Assembly: GCA_001442925.1 (NCBI GenBank)
Contig: LDXX01000005.1
Span: 1-64,000 of the forward strand
Direction of reading: 5' to 3'
Source: Candidatus Kryptonium thompsonii
GTDB lineage: Bacteria > Bacteroidota > Ignavibacteria > Kryptoniales > Kryptoniaceae
DNA: 64,000 bases
Under the pieces are notes generated by a model. It saw nothing but the letters and a program-made list of their open reading frames with translations. It had not been told where the DNA came from and searched no databases. The position numbers and the translations under genes are program-made. Each line of letters starts with the position of its first letter. Position 1 is the first letter of the stretch. Shown here piece by piece: positions 37,585 through 46,718 of this stretch.

Positions 37585-38817
37585 TTAGGATATCTTGTAG
37601 ATGTTCGCAACTTTTCGAGCAAAATTATAAGCTTTCAGATCAAGTGAATTTAAAAATTGCTTCTTGTTAAGCAATGATTCATTTACAAATGAAATTATAA
37701 TAAATAAAACCAAAGCAGACGCAAAGACCGATAAAACTATTAATGTTCTAAATGGTCTTGCCTTCTTCTCGGGTGGGACAGCGTAATCAAGAACCTGAAC
37801 AACTGGAACATTTTTTTGCTCTTCTATTTTCGCTTGTTCATACAGTGGAACAATAAATTCAAGAAGTTTATTCTGAATTTCATAATCGCGATAAAGCCGA
37901 AGATATTGCAAACCTAATTCAGGGACATCCTTAAAGGGTACAAATAAACTCATCTCATTTTTAGATTTTTCGCTACCCTCTTTCATCTGATTTAACCTTT
38001 TTTTCATCTCTTCAATTTGAATCATAGCAGTTTTAACCTCAGGAGCATCCTCCCCAAATTGCCTTTGTAAAATCCCAAGTTTAACCTCCTCAGCGATTAT
38101 CCGCGCTTCAAGCTCAGCCGCTGCCTCAATAGCAGCTTTAGTTTGCTCAGGTAAATAATAAATACCGTATCTTTGTTGAAATTTCTTAAGTGTATCCTCA
38201 GCAGCTCTAAGGTCCGAAAGGTTTTGTAAATAACGTTTCTCTATCACAATTCTATTATTTCTCGCCTCTTCAGTGTTAAGTTTTATATTTATCTCATTTA
38301 AAACATCAATGAAATAATTAGCCATATCAGCTGCCCTTTGGCGATCTCTGTCGTAAACATTTATCACCAAAATTCCATTCTCATCAATTTCAAAATCTGT
38401 ATTGCTCCTCAACTTCTTCACCGCCTTCTCCATAGATGAATCTTTTATCCCATAGACCTTGATAAGATCAAACTTTTCAACAACTTTTTCCATCGCTGTT
38501 CTGCTGTTTAAAATCGCAAGATATGTAAAGAGGGGCAATTGTCCCCCACTCAACCCTCTTAAAAAGGGCGCAAACTCACGAATTGATTGACCTAAAGCTC
38601 CAAGTCCACCAAAGATGTCGGTTTTCCGCGGAGCAACTACTGTTGCTGTCGCTTTATATTGAACAGGTAAGAGAAGAGCAACAATAACTGCAACTAATGT
38701 AATTACAAAAACATTGATAACGATAAATTTCCTCCACTTGTAAAGAACATAAAAATAGTCCCAAATTCCCACTTCTGCTTGTCTCCCGTCGGTTCTTTCG
38801 GCGTGACCTTCGTTCAT
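37585..38817 (-). CDS. Polysaccharide chain-length determinant (Wzz-family) protein
   Basis: 410 residues. Membrane helix near 33-52, periplasmic coiled-coil domain (AEDTLKKFQQRYGIYYLPEQTKAAIEAAAELEARII), and a Pro-rich second helix (PPEKKARPFRTLIVLSVFASALVLFII). This is the polysaccharide co-polymerase architecture without a tyrosine kinase domain. It should set chain length of the polymer made by the genes downstream. First gene of the locus; a promoter-like element lies 40 bases upstream and an AGGATA site precedes the ATG. Confidence 0.9.
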   Translation of the reverse strand: MNEGHAERTDGRQAEVGIWDYFYVLYKWRKFIVINVFVITLVAVIVALLLPVQYKATATVVAPRKTDIFGGLGALGQSIREFAPFLRGLSGGQLPLFTYLAILNSRTAMEKVVEKFDLIKVYGIKDSSMEKAVKKLRSNTDFEIDENGILVINVYDRDRQRAADMANYFIDVLNEINIKLNTEEARNNRIVIEKRYLQNLSDLRAAEDTLKKFQQRYGIYYLPEQTKAAIEAAAELEARIIAEEVKLGILQRQFGEDAPEVKTAMIQIEEMKKRLNQMKEGSEKSKNEMSLFVPFKDVPELGLQYLRLYRDYEIQNKLLEFIVPLYEQAKIEEQKNVPVVQVLDYAVPPEKKARPFRTLIVLSVFASALVLFIIISFVNESLLNKKQFLNSLDLKAYNFARKVANIYKIS

Positions 38818-38856
38818 TATCCTAAATTTTTCCGCTTTTAATTTTTTGAAAACTTA

Positions 38857-38887
38857 AAAAAATAAAGATAAATAAGCAAGATTCAAA
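38857..38887 (-). promoter_or_regulatory. Promoter-like element for the polysaccharide locus
   Basis: Minus strand TTTG (38887-38884), 19 bases, TATTTTTT (38864-38857). Lies between tRNA-Leu(CAG) and the chain-length gene, with transcription predicted to start near 38850. Confidence 0.5.
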
Positions 38888-38904
38888 CAAACGAGAACTA
38901 TTTG

Positions 38905-38988
38905 TGCCCGGGGCGGGATTCGAACCCGCACGGGCTTGCGCCCACTACACCCTGAATGTAGCGCGTCTCCCAATTCCGCCACCCGGGC
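38905..38988 (-). tRNA. tRNA-Leu (CAG)
   Basis: Class II tRNA. Acceptor stem GCCCGGG/CCCGGGC, anticodon loop TTCAGGG (anticodon CAG), long variable arm (TGGGCGCAAGCCCG), T arm GCGGGTTCGAATCCCGC, discriminator A, no encoded CCA. Confidence 0.96.
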
Positions 38989-38999
38989 AAAAGTTGAAT

Positions 39000-39030
39000 T
39001 TAATTTAAAAACTCAAAATCTAAACTCAAA
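39000..39030 (-). promoter_or_regulatory. Promoter-like element for tRNA-Leu(CAG)
   Basis: Minus strand TTTG (39030-39027), 19 bases, TAAATTAA (39007-39000); the tRNA 5' end is 11 bases further. Weak -7 box. Confidence 0.4.
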
Positions 39031-39033
39031 AAT

Positions 39034-40242
39034 TTAATCTCGCTTTGTGATTTTGAGAACAAGTGGCACTGAAGCAAAAGCAATGAACCCACTTAAATAA
39101 AACCCAACTCTTAAACCCCAAAATCCAGCTATTATACCACCAAGCCCCGGCCCAACCACATTCGAAAGCGTCGTAAAACTCGAAGCAATCCCCATAATCC
39201 CACCTTGCTTATCCTCATTTACATTTCTACTTACAAAAGAATACAAAACTGGAACCATCCCACCAAGAAAGAAACCAAACAACGCCCTCGATAAAATCAC
39301 AACAAAAATTGAATTTGAAAGCCCTTGAAGTATAAACGCAAACCCAACCCCTGAAAAGGAAAAAATCAAATTCCTCTTATATCCTCTAAAACCAAACTTC
39401 CTAAAATCACTATCATTTTTCTTACCCCACATCGGCGCTGACAAAATTGTAAACGCTCCAGCAATTGAGAAAGCAATACCAGTCAAAGTCGAAATATGCT
39501 TCACATTTTTAGCTACATACTCAACAAATAAAGCAAAGATAGGTTGAACTATCATAACAGTCACTTGAGATAAAAATATGAGAACTAAGGCAATGCTTAT
39601 GCTTTTATTTTTAAATGCAAAGTGATAATTCTCAATCAAATTCTTTAATTCATTTCCACTCTTCAAATTGTTTTTCTTTGACTCAACGGCTCCGAATATC
39701 AAGAGAAACCCTGAAACAAAACATAATACGCCTGTTAGATAAAAAATGTGTCTATAACCAATTAAATCTGCGAGTACCCCGCCAAACAACGGACCTAAAA
39801 GTTGACCGCTCGATGTCGCCGTTTGAAGAGTCCCAATTGCATATCCCTTTTTCTCATACGGAGTCTCCGCAGAGATAAAAGCAAGTGCTGAAGGTATGAA
39901 ACCACTTATCGCCCCTTGAATTATCCTAAATATGAAAAGTTGATAAACATTTTGAGATAGACCAGTTAAAAACTGAGCCACACCAAGCCCAAATATAGCT
40001 CTAACCATGATCAATTTCCTCCCAAATCTATCTCCAAGTGTTCCCCATATTGGAGTAATAAAGAAAGAGACTATAAAAGGACCAGAAAAAATAATTCCAC
40101 TCCACCTCGCAACGCTTGCCTCATCCCTTACACCAAGCTCACGAATAAAAAAGGGAAGAAATGGAACAATCATACTCATTCCCATCATTGTAATGAACTG
40201 CGCAATCCAAACAATGTAAAGGTTTCGTCGCCAGATTTCCAC
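39034..40242 (-). CDS. Major facilitator superfamily efflux transporter
   Basis: 402 residues with 12 membrane helices. The helix 2-3 loop carries GTLGDRFGRKLIMVRA, the MFS signature of the drug/proton antiporter branch, and IFRIIQGAISGFIPSALAFISAETP resembles the motif C region of MdtG/TetA-like efflux pumps. Drug or metabolite export is likely, but no substrate can be named. Starts with GTG at 40242 with GGAA four bases upstream. Preceded by a separate outer-membrane-type gene and followed by tRNA-Leu. Confidence 0.88.
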   Translation of the reverse strand: MEIWRRNLYIVWIAQFITMMGMSMIVPFLPFFIRELGVRDEASVARWSGIIFSGPFIVSFFITPIWGTLGDRFGRKLIMVRAIFGLGVAQFLTGLSQNVYQLFIFRIIQGAISGFIPSALAFISAETPYEKKGYAIGTLQTATSSGQLLGPLFGGVLADLIGYRHIFYLTGVLCFVSGFLLIFGAVESKKNNLKSGNELKNLIENYHFAFKNKSISIALVLIFLSQVTVMIVQPIFALFVEYVAKNVKHISTLTGIAFSIAGAFTILSAPMWGKKNDSDFRKFGFRGYKRNLIFSFSGVGFAFILQGLSNSIFVVILSRALFGFFLGGMVPVLYSFVSRNVNEDKQGGIMGIASSFTTLSNVVGPGLGGIIAGFWGLRVGFYLSGFIAFASVPLVLKITKRD

Positions 40243-40274
40243 TTTATTCCATCAAACAAAATAATTTTCAACTT

Positions 40275-40994
40275 TTAAAAGGAATAACCCAAACCAAAGA
40301 CAAAATGAAACATCTTTATAAATGTCTCCGCTGTTCCACCGTAAATTCCAACATTCACAATCTCACCAGATGTATATTTTAGCTCAACCATCCCAAGTAC
40401 GCTTTTGTAAATTTTAAAATCCGCTCCACACGAAAACTGAACAACAAAATCGTTCACCTCATATCGCTCAAAACTTAACGAATCAATCGTCGTCTCAAAA
40501 TGCGGTACCGAAATTCCAACACCGAACTTTAAAAAAGGAAAAATATAAGATTTCAATCCAACCTTATAGCCATAATTTAAAATCGCATAATTTAAACCAT
40601 GGGAAATAGAAAAATTTTGAACTATATCGCCAAATCTTATCACCGAATCAACTAAAGCATTTCTGTAAATCCCGACCGCTCTTACAATTTGCTCTGGATT
40701 GGAATAAACCTTTGAATGAATAAATTCAAGCTCAACAAAAGTTCGGGGATTTACAAATTTTAACCTGTATGAAATCTTAAACCCATAATAAAGGGGGAAT
40801 TCAAACGATTTATCGGACAACTTAATGCCATCAAACCTTAAAAAAGTTTGATTTATATCTTGGGAAATTTTAAGGTATGTTGATGCTGGCAAATTTTTAC
40901 CAAGATATGCAAAAAAAGTTAAATCCTGTGCAATACAAACAGAGAAAACAAAAAGAGATATCAATATTTTTATTGTCTTCACGCTCACTAACAT
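40275..40994 (-). CDS. Putative outer-membrane beta-barrel protein of unknown function
   Basis: 239 residues. Signal peptide (about 1-22, ending VCIAQ) then alternating amphipathic strands (YGFKISYRLKF, TFVELEFIHSK, YAILNYGYKVGLKSYIFPFLKFGVGISV, FVVQFSCGADFKIY, GMVELKYTSGEIV) ending in HFVFGLGYSF, with a C-terminal Phe. This is the pattern of an 8-12 stranded barrel. No family recognised. Lies 46 bases downstream of gdhA after a hairpin, so it probably has some separate control. Confidence 0.65.
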   Translation of the reverse strand: MLVSVKTIKILISLFVFSVCIAQDLTFFAYLGKNLPASTYLKISQDINQTFLRFDGIKLSDKSFEFPLYYGFKISYRLKFVNPRTFVELEFIHSKVYSNPEQIVRAVGIYRNALVDSVIRFGDIVQNFSISHGLNYAILNYGYKVGLKSYIFPFLKFGVGISVPHFETTIDSLSFERYEVNDFVVQFSCGADFKIYKSVLGMVELKYTSGEIVNVGIYGGTAETFIKMFHFVFGLGYSF

Positions 40995-41013
40995 TTTTAT
41001 TTATTACAAAGCA

Positions 41014-41031
41014 GGCGGGGAAAACCCCGCC
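41014..41031 (-). terminator. Hairpin after gdhA
   Basis: Perfect 7-bp stem GGCGGGG/CCCCGCC with AAAA loop. The T run on the minus-strand side is short (TTTG), so it may attenuate rather than stop transcription. Confidence 0.55.
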
Positions 41032-41040
41032 ATATTAATT

Positions 41041-42318
41041 TTATGGATAAAGCCCACGAAGCCTAACCGCCTCAGCTACTCTGCTGATTCCAAGCATATA
41101 AGCTGCCATCCTCATTGAGACTCTATTCTTCAGATGAATGCTAAGAACCTCATCAAAAGCACGTTTCATAATTTTTTCCAACATACTGTAAATTTGCTCT
41201 TCATCCCAGAATAGATGCTGCTCATCCTGAACCCATTCAAAGTAAGATACAGTAACACCACCAGCATTACACAATATATCAGGGATGACGAAAACACCTT
41301 TATCTTCGAGAATTGCATCTGCTTCGGGAGTGGTTGGACCATTTGCAGCCTCAGCGATTATTCTCGCCTTTATATTTCCAGCATTACCCTCATGGATTGC
41401 GTTTTCAAGCGCCGCTGGAACAAGAATATCACACTTTAAAGCAAGGAGTTCATCTGCAGTTATAGGTTCAGAGTTCGGGAATCCTACAACTGAACCTGTT
41501 TTATTTTTGTGTTCAATAAGTTTCTTTATATCAAGACCTTTATCATTGAAAATCCCACCTTTTGAATCATTTACTGCTATAACTTTTGCGCCAGCATTTT
41601 CAAAAAGCATCGCTGCGACAGAACCCGCATTTCCAAAACCTTGAACTACAATAGTTGCACCATCCAATTTCATTCCAAGGTGTTCTACAGCTTTCTGCGT
41701 GGTATAAAACACACCGCGACCCGTAGCTTGATCTCTACCAACAGAACCACCGAGCGAAATAGGTTTTCCAGTTACGACGCCCGGAACTGCATAACCTTTC
41801 ATCATGCTATATGTGTCCATTATCCAAGCCATAACTTGCGGATTTGTGTAAACATCAGGCGCAGGAATATCTTTTTCAGGACCAATCAAAGGAAGAATCT
41901 CGGCAGTATAACGCCTCGTCAATCTCTCAAGTTCTCCTTGCGACATTTCTTTTGGATTGCAGACAACTCCGCCCTTACCACCACCAAATGGAATATTGAC
42001 AATCGCGCACTTCCAAGTCATCCAAAAAGCAAGGGCTTTAACCTCATCAAGCGTAACATTGGGGTGATACCTTATACCACCCTTTGCTGGACCCCGAGCT
42101 GTGTTATACTGAACACGATAACCCTCAAAATGTTGAACCTTGCCATTGTCCATGCGAACCGGGAAATTAACAATTAAAATTCTTTCTGGATATTTAATAT
42201 GCTCGCGAATATCCCACTCAAGATTTAAAAGGTCAGCTGCTTTGTCAAATGTTTCAAGGGCCATATCATAAATTGACCTTGCCCCATTTTTAAGTGCTTT
42301 TTCCTTTTCAGCTATCAT
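41041..42318 (-). CDS. gdhA: Glutamate dehydrogenase
   Basis: 425 residues. Interconverts glutamate and 2-oxoglutarate with ammonia. Motifs: GPAKGGIRYHPNV, MTWKCAIVNIPFGGGKGGV (substrate lysines), then VVQGFGNAGSVAAMLFENAGAKVIAVNDSKG with the GFGNAG dinucleotide loop. The Asp after the second strand suggests NAD preference (inference). A GGAG site lies before the ATG. A strong hairpin lies between this gene and metG, only about 30 bases before the ATG. Confidence 0.96.
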   Translation of the reverse strand: MIAEKEKALKNGARSIYDMALETFDKAADLLNLEWDIREHIKYPERILIVNFPVRMDNGKVQHFEGYRVQYNTARGPAKGGIRYHPNVTLDEVKALAFWMTWKCAIVNIPFGGGKGGVVCNPKEMSQGELERLTRRYTAEILPLIGPEKDIPAPDVYTNPQVMAWIMDTYSMMKGYAVPGVVTGKPISLGGSVGRDQATGRGVFYTTQKAVEHLGMKLDGATIVVQGFGNAGSVAAMLFENAGAKVIAVNDSKGGIFNDKGLDIKKLIEHKNKTGSVVGFPNSEPITADELLALKCDILVPAALENAIHEGNAGNIKARIIAEAANGPTTPEADAILEDKGVFVIPDILCNAGGVTVSYFEWVQDEQHLFWDEEQIYSMLEKIMKRAFDEVLSIHLKNRVSMRMAAYMLGISRVAEAVRLRGLYP

Positions 42319-42349
42319 GGCTTTTTCTCCTTTTTTATTTTAAAATAAA

Positions 42350-42378
42350 AAATCCCGAACCTTTCGAGTTCGGGATTT
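42350..42378 (-). terminator. Terminator after metG, inside the gdhA leader
   Basis: Perfect 11-bp stem AAATCCCGAAC/GTTCGGGATTT (42350-42360, 42368-42378) with loop CTTTCGA; the minus-strand tail is TTTTTTATTTTA. It overlaps the metG stop codon by two bases and lies 31 bases before the gdhA ATG. Confidence 0.85.
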
Positions 42379-44437
42379 ATCTTACTTGGCTTCCGCTATC
42401 AATTTCATCAAGGGTTGTTATAATTGTTAATTTCTCGTCCTTTACAGCTGCAAGAAGCATACCTTGAGATTCTATACCCATTAGCTTAGCGGGTTTTAAA
42501 TTTGCAACCACCACAACACGCTTGCCAATAAGCTCCTCGGGTTTATAATGTTTTCCAATTCCCGCCACAATTTGCCTTTCCTCTCTCCCTATTTTAACTT
42601 TCAACTTTAAAAGTTTTTCCGAATTTTTCACTCTTTCACATTCAATAACTTCAGCTACGCGAAGGTCAATTTTTTCAAAATCCTTTATATCTATCTGCGG
42701 CTTAAACTCAATTTTTTCTTCCACGATTTCTCCAGACGCTATTTTTAATTTCCTTATCTCATCTTCAATTTCAGCATCTTCTATCTTTCTAAACAAAATT
42801 TTTGGCTCCCCAAGTTGATGACCTGCCTCAAGCAAAAGCTCAGCAGCACTATCCCAACCTGCTTTAACAATATCATCCTTCAAATTCAACATCTCCCAAA
42901 TTTTCCTCGACGAAAACGGTAAAACTGGCTCAAATAAAATCGCAAGAGCTCGCACCAACTGCAAGCATAAATTTATCGTTGTCGATGCCCGACGCGGATT
43001 TTCCTTGATCATCCTCCAAGGCTCCGTGTCGTTAAAATACTTGTTCGCAAATCTCGCTAAGTTCATCGTCTCAAAAACCCCATCCCTTATCCTGAAATTT
43101 TCATAATTGTTGGCAATTTTATCCACATGCTCTTTTAACTTTGCTATCAACTCTTTATCAATCTCCTCAAGTTCAAACCTCTCCGGAACTCTGTTATCAA
43201 AATTCTTTTTCGCAAATGTCAATGTCCTGTTAACAAAATTACCAAGTATATCTGCCAACTCATTATTGTTTCTTGCTTGAAATTCTTTCCATGAAAAGTC
43301 CGTATCTTTTGTTTCAGGCAAAATGCTGGCAAGGGCATAGCGTAACGGATCTGGTTCAAATTTCTCAAGATATTCATTCAGCCAAACAGCATAATTTCGG
43401 CTTGTTGAAAGTTTCTTGCCCTCAAGATTTAAAAATTCATTTGCTGGGACATTATCCGGAAGCACATAAATTTCATCGCTTCTACCTTCATTCCATGCCA
43501 TCAGCATCGCTGGAAAAACAATACAATGGAAAACGATATTATCTTTTCCAATGAAATGAATTAATCTTGTATCTGGATCTTGCCAATATTCACGCCATTT
43601 TTCAGGTTGACCAATCTTTTGAGCCCATTCTTTCGTTGATGAGATATAGCCAAGCAAAGCATCGAACCAAACATAAATCACTTTTCCTTCCGCCTCAGGA
43701 ATAGGAACTTTCACCCCCCAGTGTAAATCCCTTGTCACAGCTCTATCTTGCAATCCTTCTTTAAACCATGAATAAACATAATGCTTAACATTTTCCTTCC
43801 AATCAGTTTTTGTCCCCATCCATTCTTCAAGCTTCTTCTGGAATTCGCCAAGTGGCAAATACCAATGAGATGTATCTCTGATCACAGGGGTTGAACCACA
43901 AATTTTGCACTTCGGCTCAATTAAATCCGTTTGCTCAAGCCAACTTCCACACTTTTCACATTGATCTCCCCTTGCACCAGGTGAACCACATACTGGGCAA
44001 ATCCCCTCAACATATCTATCCGCAAGAAACATTCTGTCCTTTTCACAATACAATTGCTTCGTCGTTTTCTCCTTTAAAATTCCCTTCTTGTAAAGTTCCA
44101 AAAAGAATTCCTGTGCCGTCTGATGGTGTAAAGGGAGCGATGTTCTTGAATAATTATCAAAACTCATCCCAAATCTTTCAAAGCTTTCCTTGTTCATGTA
44201 ATGATATTTATCGACGACCTGTTGAGGCGTTATACCTTCTTTTTCCGCCGTAATTGTTATCGGAACACCATGTTCATCGGAGCCACAAATATATAACACA
44301 TCTCTGCCTTTCAACCTCTGATAACGAACATAAATATCAGCGGGAAGATAAGCTCCAGCGAGATGACCCAAATGAATAGGTCCATTTGCATAGGGAAGTG
44401 CAGCTGTCACGAGAATTCTTTTAAAATTTTTGCCCAA
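42377..44437 (-). CDS. metG: Methionyl-tRNA synthetase
   Basis: 686 residues. Class I synthetase. The HIGH-type motif is ALPYANGPIHLGHLAG, zinc-binding Cys pairs are in CPVCGSPGARGDQCEKCGSW, the KMSKS equivalent is GKKLSTSRN, and FNDTEPWRM marks the anticodon-binding domain. The last ~105 residues (FEKIDLRVAEVIECERVKNSEKLLKLKVKIG) form an EMAP-like tRNA-binding domain. The start is TTG at 44437 with a GAG six bases upstream; no earlier ATG fits. Upstream is the PSP1/holB pair. Confidence 0.96.
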   Translation of the reverse strand: MGKNFKRILVTAALPYANGPIHLGHLAGAYLPADIYVRYQRLKGRDVLYICGSDEHGVPITITAEKEGITPQQVVDKYHYMNKESFERFGMSFDNYSRTSLPLHHQTAQEFFLELYKKGILKEKTTKQLYCEKDRMFLADRYVEGICPVCGSPGARGDQCEKCGSWLEQTDLIEPKCKICGSTPVIRDTSHWYLPLGEFQKKLEEWMGTKTDWKENVKHYVYSWFKEGLQDRAVTRDLHWGVKVPIPEAEGKVIYVWFDALLGYISSTKEWAQKIGQPEKWREYWQDPDTRLIHFIGKDNIVFHCIVFPAMLMAWNEGRSDEIYVLPDNVPANEFLNLEGKKLSTSRNYAVWLNEYLEKFEPDPLRYALASILPETKDTDFSWKEFQARNNNELADILGNFVNRTLTFAKKNFDNRVPERFELEEIDKELIAKLKEHVDKIANNYENFRIRDGVFETMNLARFANKYFNDTEPWRMIKENPRRASTTINLCLQLVRALAILFEPVLPFSSRKIWEMLNLKDDIVKAGWDSAAELLLEAGHQLGEPKILFRKIEDAEIEDEIRKLKIASGEIVEEKIEFKPQIDIKDFEKIDLRVAEVIECERVKNSEKLLKLKVKIGREERQIVAGIGKHYKPEELIGKRVVVVANLKPAKLMGIESQGMLLAAVKDEKLTIITTLDEIDSGSQVR

Positions 44438-44493
44438 GAGCGTCTCAATTTTTTGTTGTCAAATGCTGTTAAGAATTTAATCAATTTTTAAAA

Positions 44494-45552
44494 TTAACCC
44501 AAACCATTTGAAAAAATCTCCTTATTTCGCTCAAATGCTTCAGGCGGAACAATTTTCTTTATCTCATCAAGCGTATATCTTTCCCATAGGTCATTTCCAT
44601 AATGCACATAGACATAATTTTTGAAAATATCAAACTTTTCAATCTTGCCAATTCCTCTCTCCGTTTGAATCTCATAATCAATCGGTGGGAAGTTTTTCAA
44701 AGCCTCAAGATATGTCTCCATTTCAAATAACAAACAACACTTTAACCTGCCACACTGTCCCGATAACTTTATCGGATTCAATGGCAGATTCTGAAACTTT
44801 GCATGAATAAGGGTAACTTTATTAAACTTCTCAAGCCAAGTGTTGCAACATAAAGCTCTCCCACAACTTCCAATTCCACCTATCTTTCTTGCCTCATCCC
44901 TGACGCCGATTTGCCAAAGTTCAATCCTCGTTTTAAAAATTTTAGCAAGATCACGAACGAAAGCCCTGAAGTCAACCCTCCCACTGGCGGTGAAATAAAA
45001 TGTAAGACGATTTCGATCAAATTGATATTCAACATCAATCAGTTTCATCTCAAGATTAAAAGCTTTCACCCTTTGCTTGAAAATATAGTGTGCTTTAACT
45101 TCATCCTCTCTATTTTTCTTCAACTTGTTTAAATCCTCTTCATTTGCAAGCCGTATCACTTTTCTCATCAACTGACCGACTATGCCAAGGAAATTTCTTT
45201 TCTGATGAACCTTCTCCCCAACCAAATGAACACGCCCAAGATCAATACCACGAAGCGCCTCAACAAGAACATAATCCCCAGGTTTAAGCTCAAGGTTTTG
45301 TTCATTTATAAAGAAATCACGACGCATACTTTTAAATTCAACTTCAACGAGATTTAAAGTATGCTCAATCTTGGCAAGTTCAGGGTCGAAAGGTTTCTTG
45401 AAGCAAGATTCACATGGCAATTTAGCCTCTTCAACTTCAAGTCCTTCGGCTTCAATGCCTGCGATAAATGTTTTATCTAATTGCTCCCAACCACTTCCAA
45501 ACGACTCCCAGTCCTCCTCAAGCCAAAAAGGTGAATCTATTTTTCTATCCAT
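44494..45552 (-). CDS. ricT: PSP1-domain protein (RicT/YaaT family)
   Basis: 352 residues. The PSP1 domain (about 65-290) contains GDYVLVEALRGIDLGRVHLV and two CxxxxCC clusters, GSCGRALCCNTWL and SGQCGRLKCCLLFE, which in Bacillus RicT take part in iron-sulfur binding. An extra N-terminal CESCFKKPF pair precedes the domain. In B. subtilis the Ric complex affects mRNA processing and development; in this phylum the role is unknown. The start overlaps holB by 16 bases; the holB-PSP1-metG order is a known bacterial arrangement. Confidence 0.9.
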   Translation of the reverse strand: MDRKIDSPFWLEEDWESFGSGWEQLDKTFIAGIEAEGLEVEEAKLPCESCFKKPFDPELAKIEHTLNLVEVEFKSMRRDFFINEQNLELKPGDYVLVEALRGIDLGRVHLVGEKVHQKRNFLGIVGQLMRKVIRLANEEDLNKLKKNREDEVKAHYIFKQRVKAFNLEMKLIDVEYQFDRNRLTFYFTASGRVDFRAFVRDLAKIFKTRIELWQIGVRDEARKIGGIGSCGRALCCNTWLEKFNKVTLIHAKFQNLPLNPIKLSGQCGRLKCCLLFEMETYLEALKNFPPIDYEIQTERGIGKIEKFDIFKNYVYVHYGNDLWERYTLDEIKKIVPPEAFERNKEIFSNGLG

Positions 45553-46703
45553 TGCGTTTTACCCATTTGTTTTGTTTTTTGATAAGCCTTCTTCATCAAC
45601 TCTGAAAGTTCAAGCGAAAGATTTATCAAAATCAAATTTAGCTGAACATTTTTCTCAACTTGCTCAATTGCCTTTTCCACAAGTGATATCGCATTTTGAT
45701 ATTCAAACTCACCATAATTTGCAACAAATTTTTTCAATCTTTCAAGCATATTAATGTTTATGACTTTATCCACCATGCCAACTTTAACCATCAACGCATC
45801 CCTGAACCATGTCAAAATAACCTGTAAAAAATTCTCAATTTCACTCCTTTCATAATCGGTCACAATTTTTTCAATCTCAATCAACAACTTAACAATTTTC
45901 CCCGATGCAATTGTAGCAAGAAAATCAATTGGCCTTATCCTTTTATCTTCAACTGTAACATCAAGAAGTTCTATTGCTTTACCGAAACTTCCATTTGCAA
46001 GCCGTGCGACAAGGCGCGCCCGTGCTTCACTTAATCCGTATCTATCAACCAATGCCTTCGCTATCTCATCGTCCGAGAGATAAGAAAATCTTACAAGCTG
46101 ACACCTTGATGTGATTGTCGGCAAAAGTCTATCTTTATTTGAAGTGGTCAGAATTATAACTGTCTTGGGGGTTGGCTCTTCAAGTGTTTTTAAAAATGCA
46201 TTTGCTGCCTGTTCGGTCATCGCATCAGCCTCAGAAACAATCACAACCCTCCAGCCTGGAATAAATGTACTATGCGAGATCTCCATTTTAATCTCTCTAA
46301 TGCTGTTGATCTTTATGCTATTCGCCCTTGGGATTGTGATCTTGTGGTAGGGATTTTGCGACTTTAACTTTACTTGTTCCTGTATAATCTTTATCTCTGA
46401 CTCATCAAGCTTTTCAAGGGGTGAATCATCCTTTGTTTCGTTTTTACCAAGTGGAAGTTTAAAAACAAGCTTTACATTGGGATGTGAAAACTCAGAAATT
46501 CCTTTACAGGTTTTGCATTCATCGCACGCTTCTCCCTTCTTACGCTCACAATTTAACGCCTTCGCAAACTCAATTGCCATAGCATCTTTACCAACTCCCT
46601 CAGGACCGTAAAACAAATATGCATGTGCTACCTTTTCGTTTAAAATTGCATTGATCAAAATTTGCTTTACTCTATCCTGACCTATTACATTTGACCAAGC
46701 CAT
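45537..46703 (-). CDS. holB: DNA polymerase III delta' subunit
   Basis: 388 residues. Clamp-loader subunit. AAA+ N-terminal domain with HAYLFYGPEGVGKDAMAIEFA: the Walker A Ser/Thr is replaced by Asp, as expected for an ATPase-inactive delta'. The zinc module is CERKKGEACDECKTC. SRC-type sensor region TSRCQLVRFSYLSDDEI is present. The C-terminal domain has a long helix-rich part. ATG at 46703; overlaps the PSP1 gene by 16 bases. Confidence 0.93.
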   Translation of the reverse strand: MAWSNVIGQDRVKQILINAILNEKVAHAYLFYGPEGVGKDAMAIEFAKALNCERKKGEACDECKTCKGISEFSHPNVKLVFKLPLGKNETKDDSPLEKLDESEIKIIQEQVKLKSQNPYHKITIPRANSIKINSIREIKMEISHSTFIPGWRVVIVSEADAMTEQAANAFLKTLEEPTPKTVIILTTSNKDRLLPTITSRCQLVRFSYLSDDEIAKALVDRYGLSEARARLVARLANGSFGKAIELLDVTVEDKRIRPIDFLATIASGKIVKLLIEIEKIVTDYERSEIENFLQVILTWFRDALMVKVGMVDKVININMLERLKKFVANYGEFEYQNAISLVEKAIEQVEKNVQLNLILINLSLELSELMKKAYQKTKQMGKTQWIEK

Positions 46704-46718
46704 TGTTATATAACTTTT

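Noticed and set aside
37572-37622. A longer flippase reading from TTG at 37622.
   Set aside because: It would overlap the chain-length gene by 38 bases; the ATG at 37571 starts 13 bases after that gene's stop.
40275-40994. Assignment of the small barrel protein to a known transporter family.
   Set aside because: Only a generic barrel pattern is visible; naming a family would be a guess.
41641-42177. A 178-codon plus-strand frame opposite gdhA.
   Set aside because: It is antisense to a highly conserved gene, has no ribosome site and reads as low-quality composition; a mirror frame.
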